A DNA stretch of 61,157 nt, taken from contig NZ_JRGM01000021.1 in the NCBI RefSeq assembly GCF_000764665.1, positions 1 through 61,157 of the forward strand, written 5' to 3'. The notes below the pieces were generated by a model that saw only the letters and a list, made by a program, of their open reading frames with translations, had not been told where the DNA came from and ran no database searches. The translations under genes were made by a program, and so were the position numbers. Source of the DNA: Aeromonas lacus (GTDB lineage: Bacteria > Pseudomonadota > Gammaproteobacteria > Enterobacterales > Aeromonadaceae). Positions 57,565-61,157 of this stretch are shown one piece after another (position 1 is the first letter of the stretch; the number at the start of each line of letters is the position of its first letter).

Positions 57565-57606
57565 ATCTTAGGCACTCCCCCCGAAAACCACGTTGATCTA
57601 CGTCAA
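57565..57606 (-). promoter_or_regulatory. FNR box and class II promoter
   Basis: TTGACGTAGATCAA on the minus strand (57593-57606) matches TTGAT-N4-ATCAA in 9 of 10 positions. The -10 TAAGAT at 57565-57570 is placed so that the box centre is at -41.5, the standard class II FNR arrangement, which needs no good -35. Confidence 0.65.
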
Positions 57607-57680
57607 AGGAGGTAGCGAAGAGTCCACCTGACGACTCATTTGCCCTGCCGGATCACTCTTTGCAGCCCACCGGCCGCCCG

Positions 57681-58331
57681 TCAGGCGCGTCGGATCAGGC
57701 GATAGGCCACTTCGTCAAAATAGGAGAGCTGACCGGAGAGCACCCGCGGGTGATCCACCTCGGCGGCCCGCCCCAGCACCTCGACCCGAAAGTCCCGTTC
57801 AAACAGCGCCCGCACCTCCATCTCGCCCACCGAGAAGGGCGGCTGGCTCTGCTGCTCCGGCTGATATTCAAGGGTCACCAGCAAGATCTGGCCCCCCTCC
57901 TCCACCAGCCGGCTCATCAGCGCGGCATACTGGCGGCGCATGGCGGTTGGCAGGGCGATCAGCGCCGCCCGGTCATAGACCAGCCGATAGCGGCGACCGA
58001 GCTCCGGCGCGGCAAAGAAATCCCCTTCGAAGATGCGCAGGCTATCGACCTGATGGCACTGATAAGGGCCCACCTCGCTCACCGCCGCCTTCAGGCTGTT
58101 TTCACTGAAAAAGCTGGCGATGGCGACGGAGGAGAGCTCGAAGCCATCGACCGGATGACCCTGCCCGCTCAGCCAGAGCATGTCGCGGGACTTGCCGCAC
58201 AGGGGCACCAGCACCGGCTCGTCCGGCTGCTGCGCCGACCACCAGGATTGCAGCCAGCGGTTGAAATCTGCCTGATGAAAGCCAATTCGGTTCTCTTCCC
58301 AACGCTGATGCCAAAACGCAGCTTCCATCAT
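57681..58331 (-). CDS. tpm: thiopurine S-methyltransferase
   Basis: SAM-dependent methyltransferase of 216 aa. FWHQRWEENRIGFHQ at the N-terminus, the SAM motif VLVPLCGKSRDMLWL and YDRAALIALP are diagnostic of bacterial TPMT, which also methylates selenium and tellurium oxyanions. Start ATG 58331 follows GGGGAATC; the second Met one codon in is equally possible. The gene is monocistronic. Confidence 0.94.
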   Translation of the reverse strand: MMEAAFWHQRWEENRIGFHQADFNRWLQSWWSAQQPDEPVLVPLCGKSRDMLWLSGQGHPVDGFELSSVAIASFFSENSLKAAVSEVGPYQCHQVDSLRIFEGDFFAAPELGRRYRLVYDRAALIALPTAMRRQYAALMSRLVEEGGQILLVTLEYQPEQQSQPPFSVGEMEVRALFERDFRVEVLGRAAEVDHPRVLSGQLSYFDEVAYRLIRRA

Positions 58332-58548
58332 GATTCCCCATTGCTTAATAAAAATTGCTTACTAAAAGATGCCTCAATATCACAACTTAACCGGCACCAC
58401 GCAACCCTCTGCCCACCCTTTTTATCGGGCGGCCCCTCACCGCATCCCCCGCGATGGCCAGCGGTGCACTCTGGCCTCTCCGGCAGGCAGACAGGGGCTT
58501 AAACTCATGCCAAAATGGCATGGGTTGGTGATGATTGATGAGTAAAAG

Positions 58549-58577
58549 AGGAGAATTTAACGGGCCGAAGGGGCCCG
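58549..58577 (-). terminator. terminator of the LRR-kinase gene
   Basis: Minus-strand CGGGCC-CCTTC-GGCCCG followed by TTAAATTCTCC, 5 bp after the kinase stop. The T run is interrupted, so strength is moderate. The rest of the 251-bp gap to tpm shows no gene. Confidence 0.55.
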
Positions 58578-58582
58578 CAAGA

Positions 58583-59962
58583 TCACAACAGGGTGCTGCG
58601 CGCCGCCACAAGCTGACGGCCGATCTCGACAAAAGCGGGCCGCTCGCCGTGCAGTTCAGAGAGGCAGGCCGCCGTGAGCTGGTGCAGACCGGCAAGCTGC
58701 GCTTTATCAACATCGCTATCGCAGCGTGCCAGCAGCTCCTCCAGCAGGCAGCCAAAGGCACGCACCTCCAGTCGCTCCAGCCCCTGTGCCAGCTCGCGAT
58801 CATGCAGGTCATAGAGGGAGGCGGCGCCAAAATCGCCGAGCAGGGCGTGGGCAGAGGGCCCGCGGGTAAAGAGGATATTGTGACCGTAGAGATCCCCGTG
58901 CATGATGCCGGCCTGGTGCAGATGACCCGCCACCGAGGCAATCCCCCGGGCCAACGTCAGCGCCTCGACCAGGGTAAAGCGCAGCCCTTCGTCATAGACA
59001 TCGCGAGTGCAGGAGGCCAGACTCGGCGGCCCCGCCAGATTGGCAAAGGCCGGGTCGATCAGCGCCATCACCAGCGCCGGCATACCGGAGGGGTGATCGG
59101 CCACCCGCCCCAGCACGGGGATCAGGTTGGGGTGAGCACCTGCCGCCAGCGACGCCGCCATCTCGCACTGGGGCAAGCCATCGCTGGTCACCGCCCCCTT
59201 GAAGATCTTGACCGCCACCTCACTCGCGCCAATGGCATCGCTCGACTCATCAGCCATCCGCTCGGCCACTAGCGGCTCACTGCGCATAGCCGCGTGATGA
59301 ATAACGCCAGAGGCCCCCTGCCCCAACAGCTCGCCGAGCACAAGGCGCTGCCACGGCAAGCTGGCAACCTGCTCATCGCTGATGGCGCGCGCCTCCGCCC
59401 CCTCGCTAAAGGGGTTGCCGGAGTAGGCAAGCCAGGAAAGGCGCGGCAGCGACAGCAGCCACTCGGGGAAGCGTTCGATGCGGTTGGCGGCGATACGCAG
59501 CAGCTCCAGCTTGCGGCAGTTGGCAAGGCTGGCCGGCAGCTCGCGCAGGCGGTTGCCCGCCAGCATCAGCTTTTGCAGGGCGTCGCACTGGCCCAGCTCA
59601 TCGGGCAGCCGTTCAATTACGTTATCGGTCAGGATCAGCCAGCGCAAACCGGCGGGCAGCGCTTTGGCCGAGACGGTGGCAATCTGGTTGGCCTTAAAGC
59701 CCACCATGGTGAGCGCCGGACAGCGCCCCAACACCTCGGGCAGCTCGGTAAAGCGGTTTTCGGAGCAGAAGATGATGCGCAGTTTGCCAAATCCGGCCAG
59801 CTCGTCAGGGAGCATGCTTAGCTGGTTGCCGGTAAGATCCAGCACCTCCAGCGTCTCTTTCAGGCTCAAAATCTCGTGGGGGAACTCCGTCAGATTTTCA
59901 GAGAGCTTCAAATGGCGGGCACCGCACAATTCACCTGCGCGCAGCTGTTCCAGAGTATGCAT
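58583..59962 (-). CDS. leucine-rich-repeat protein kinase
   Basis: 459-aa single polypeptide joining an LRR sensor to a Ser/Thr-type kinase. About seven LRR units of 22-23 residues span residues 15-185 (LEVLDLTGNQLSMLPDEL is typical). The kinase begins with a glycine loop LGQGASGV (213-220). K252 in VAVKIFKG, HGDLYGHNIL (355-364, D357 catalytic) and GDFG (376-379, D377 metal-binding) are all intact, so it is predicted active. No transmembrane segment or signal peptide is seen, so both parts should be cytosolic. The substrate is unknown. Start ATG 59962 has a weak ribosome site. Confidence 0.88.
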   Translation of the reverse strand: MHTLEQLRAGELCGARHLKLSENLTEFPHEILSLKETLEVLDLTGNQLSMLPDELAGFGKLRIIFCSENRFTELPEVLGRCPALTMVGFKANQIATVSAKALPAGLRWLILTDNVIERLPDELGQCDALQKLMLAGNRLRELPASLANCRKLELLRIAANRIERFPEWLLSLPRLSWLAYSGNPFSEGAEARAISDEQVASLPWQRLVLGELLGQGASGVIHHAAMRSEPLVAERMADESSDAIGASEVAVKIFKGAVTSDGLPQCEMAASLAAGAHPNLIPVLGRVADHPSGMPALVMALIDPAFANLAGPPSLASCTRDVYDEGLRFTLVEALTLARGIASVAGHLHQAGIMHGDLYGHNILFTRGPSAHALLGDFGAASLYDLHDRELAQGLERLEVRAFGCLLEELLARCDSDVDKAQLAGLHQLTAACLSELHGERPAFVEIGRQLVAARSTLL

Positions 59963-60143
59963 AACCGTTTCTCAATCCTGATGATCTGCCTGATGGCACA
60001 GCGACCATCAGCGCGCGCCGAACCCGGGTCCGGCGATTTTAAAGGGGGGCATTATAAAGAATTCGGGGCGCAGATCGCCCCTTTTGTTGCTTTGGCAAGG
60101 CTCGGCGCTCAGCCACCCCACCCCGGCTAATTGACGAAGAAAC

Positions 60144-60174
60144 GTAGGGTGCAATAAGCGCAGCGCATTGCACC
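60144..60174. repeat. REP-like palindromic element
   Basis: Bases GTAGG and a stem GGTGCAAT/ATTGCACC around an AAGCGCAGCGC core form a 31-bp unit. It resembles the GTAGGGTG...AAGCG..AGCGC family of repetitive extragenic palindromes of gammaproteobacteria. It sits between the LRR-kinase gene and the TPR gene. A further copy of GGTGCAAT occurs at 60188-60195. No second full copy is seen in this window. Confidence 0.65.
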
Positions 60175-60214
60175 GTTTGCAAATAGTGGTGCAATTCACG
60201 TTGTTCATTGCTCC

Positions 60215-61157
60215 CTACTGGGTTAAGTAGCCTAGCAGAATATCTTTATTGACCAGCGCATCACCCACTTGCTTTTGTAAATCTGGCACATCACTTGAAC
60301 TAAAACGCTGGATTAACTCGTCATACACGGTGATAGCGTCTTCTAAATGCCCTAACTGACCCCGAATTACACCTTTATTAAGCAATGCTTTGCCAACTTG
60401 CACTTGCATTTCAGGCATATCGCTGGTGCCAAAACATTGGATTAACTTGTCGCACACAGTGATGGCATCCTCTGAATTACCCATTTTGCCTAGCATGATA
60501 CTTTTGTTTACCAAAGCCATAGCCACATGCACTTGAACTTCTGGCACATCGCAGGATCCAAACCGCTGGATTAGCTCGTCATACACTGTGATGGCATCTT
60601 TCGTGCGTGCCAACTGCCCAAGCCTAGCGCCTTTGTTGACCAGCGCCGTAGCCACTTGCTTTTGCACTTCTGGCACGTCACTTGTAGCAAAACACTGGAT
60701 TATCTCGTCGTAGACTGTGATGGCTTCTTCTACGCGAGCTAGCTGCCCTAATCTGATACCTTTGTTGACTAGTGCCATGGCCACGTGCTTTTGCACTTCA
60801 GAAACATCGCTTTTGCCAAAAAAATGAATGAGCTGGTCGTATACCGTGATCTCGTTTTCTATTCTCCCCAACTGGCCTAGCCTGACACCTTTGTTGAGCA
60901 GAGCCACAGCAACTACCCCTTGCAGTGCAGATAAATCACTTGTGCTAAAGCGCTCGATCAGCTCGTCATAAATTGTTATGGCTTCTTCTGAATAGCCCCA
61001 CTGTCCTAGCTTGACTCCTTTATTGAACATTGCCTTTGCTACTGACTCTTGCACTACTGGCAAATTACTTGCGCCAAATCGTTCGATTAGCTCGTTATAC
61101 AAAGTAAAGGCATCTTCTAAATGACCCAACTGATCTAGAATGGCTCCTTTATTAAAC
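60215..61157 (-). CDS. tetratricopeptide-repeat protein, 5' end beyond the window
   Basis: The visible 313 codons are seven consecutive 43-residue TPR-like units plus 12 residues. Typical pattern: (V/L/F)NKG..LGQLG..EEAITVYDELIQRF..SDVPEVQ..VA.AL. The DNA repeat period is 129 bp. The frame stays open to the last base of the window, so the protein continues upstream; the TTG near 61129 is not its real start. The array ends in LLGYLTQ. Codon and base composition look less GC-rich than the neighbours, suggesting acquisition. Arrays of this sort usually form the C-terminal sensing or scaffold half of larger proteins, so the function lies in the missing N-terminal part. Confidence 0.8.
   Translation of the reverse strand, partial: FNKGAILDQLGHLEDAFTLYNELIERFGASNLPVVQESVAKAMFNKGVKLGQWGYSEEAITIYDELIERFSTSDLSALQGVVAVALLNKGVRLGQLGRIENEITVYDQLIHFFGKSDVSEVQKHVAMALVNKGIRLGQLARVEEAITVYDEIIQCFATSDVPEVQKQVATALVNKGARLGQLARTKDAITVYDELIQRFGSCDVPEVQVHVAMALVNKSIMLGKMGNSEDAITVCDKLIQCFGTSDMPEMQVQVGKALLNKGVIRGQLGHLEDAITVYDELIQRFSSSDVPDLQKQVGDALVNKDILLGYLTQ

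Noticed and set aside
60065..60088. GGGGCG-CAGAT-CGCCCC-TTTTG hairpin read as a terminator
   Set aside because: The T run faces the plus strand, where no gene ends; on the minus strand, where the TPR gene ends, there is no T run, so its role is unclear.

Overview
The window looks like chromosomal DNA of an Aeromonas-type gammaproteobacterium. Coding DNA is GC-rich, start codons are mixed ATG/GTG/TTG with Shine-Dalgarno sites, and several gene orders are typical of the group: tig-clpP-clpX-lon-hupB-ppiD, lolC-lolD-lolE beside a plzB-like gene and mfd, and yjcH-actP beside a cNMP/CBS/nucleotidyltransferase protein and a DnaQ-like exonuclease. The genus is an inference from content. No rRNA, tRNA, CRISPR array, prophage or complete insertion sequence was seen.

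Layout. 1-4.3 kb: the end of a PilZ protein, the 4.5S RNA gene (ffs), a TauE-type exporter and an ArcD-type antiporter. 4.3-16.5 kb: a branched-chain amino acid catabolic island. The valine/isoleucine-side genes (acyl-CoA dehydrogenase, enoyl-CoA hydratase, 3-hydroxyisobutyryl-CoA hydrolase, mmsB, SDR) run leftward. The leucine/isovalerate operon liuABCDE-liuR runs rightward from a shared intergenic region that carries a MerR-type palindrome. Most liu joints are 4-base ATGA overlaps, and the MerR regulator is the last gene. 16.5-30 kb: a small solute-binding protein, a large DUF748 protein, the acetate carrier satP, mtfA, a GNAT protein, a sodium:alanine symporter, a crotonase, and the yjcH-actP region.

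30-41 kb: ybiT, then the leftward protein-quality-control series tig-clpP-clpX-lon-hupB-ppiD. It carries a sigma32-like promoter before lon and a structured tig leader. 41-57 kb: yccF, yfbR, lolCDE, plzB-like, mfd, fbp, an orphan oligopeptide-binding protein, an EamA exporter, ytfK, sixA and a large M16 protease. 57.3-61.2 kb: a probable FNR-controlled small RNA, tpm, a leucine-rich-repeat protein kinase, a REP-like palindrome, and a 43-residue TPR array that runs off the right edge and looks like the start of an accessory region.

The least expected signals are these: (1) an unannotated minus-strand transcription unit at 57400-57606 with an FNR box, a correctly spaced -10 and a strong terminator, but no convincing ORF; (2) the LRR-kinase fusion; (3) the TPR array beside a REP-like palindrome; (4) regulatory arrangements around tig/clpP, yfbR, fbp and the alanine symporter gene.
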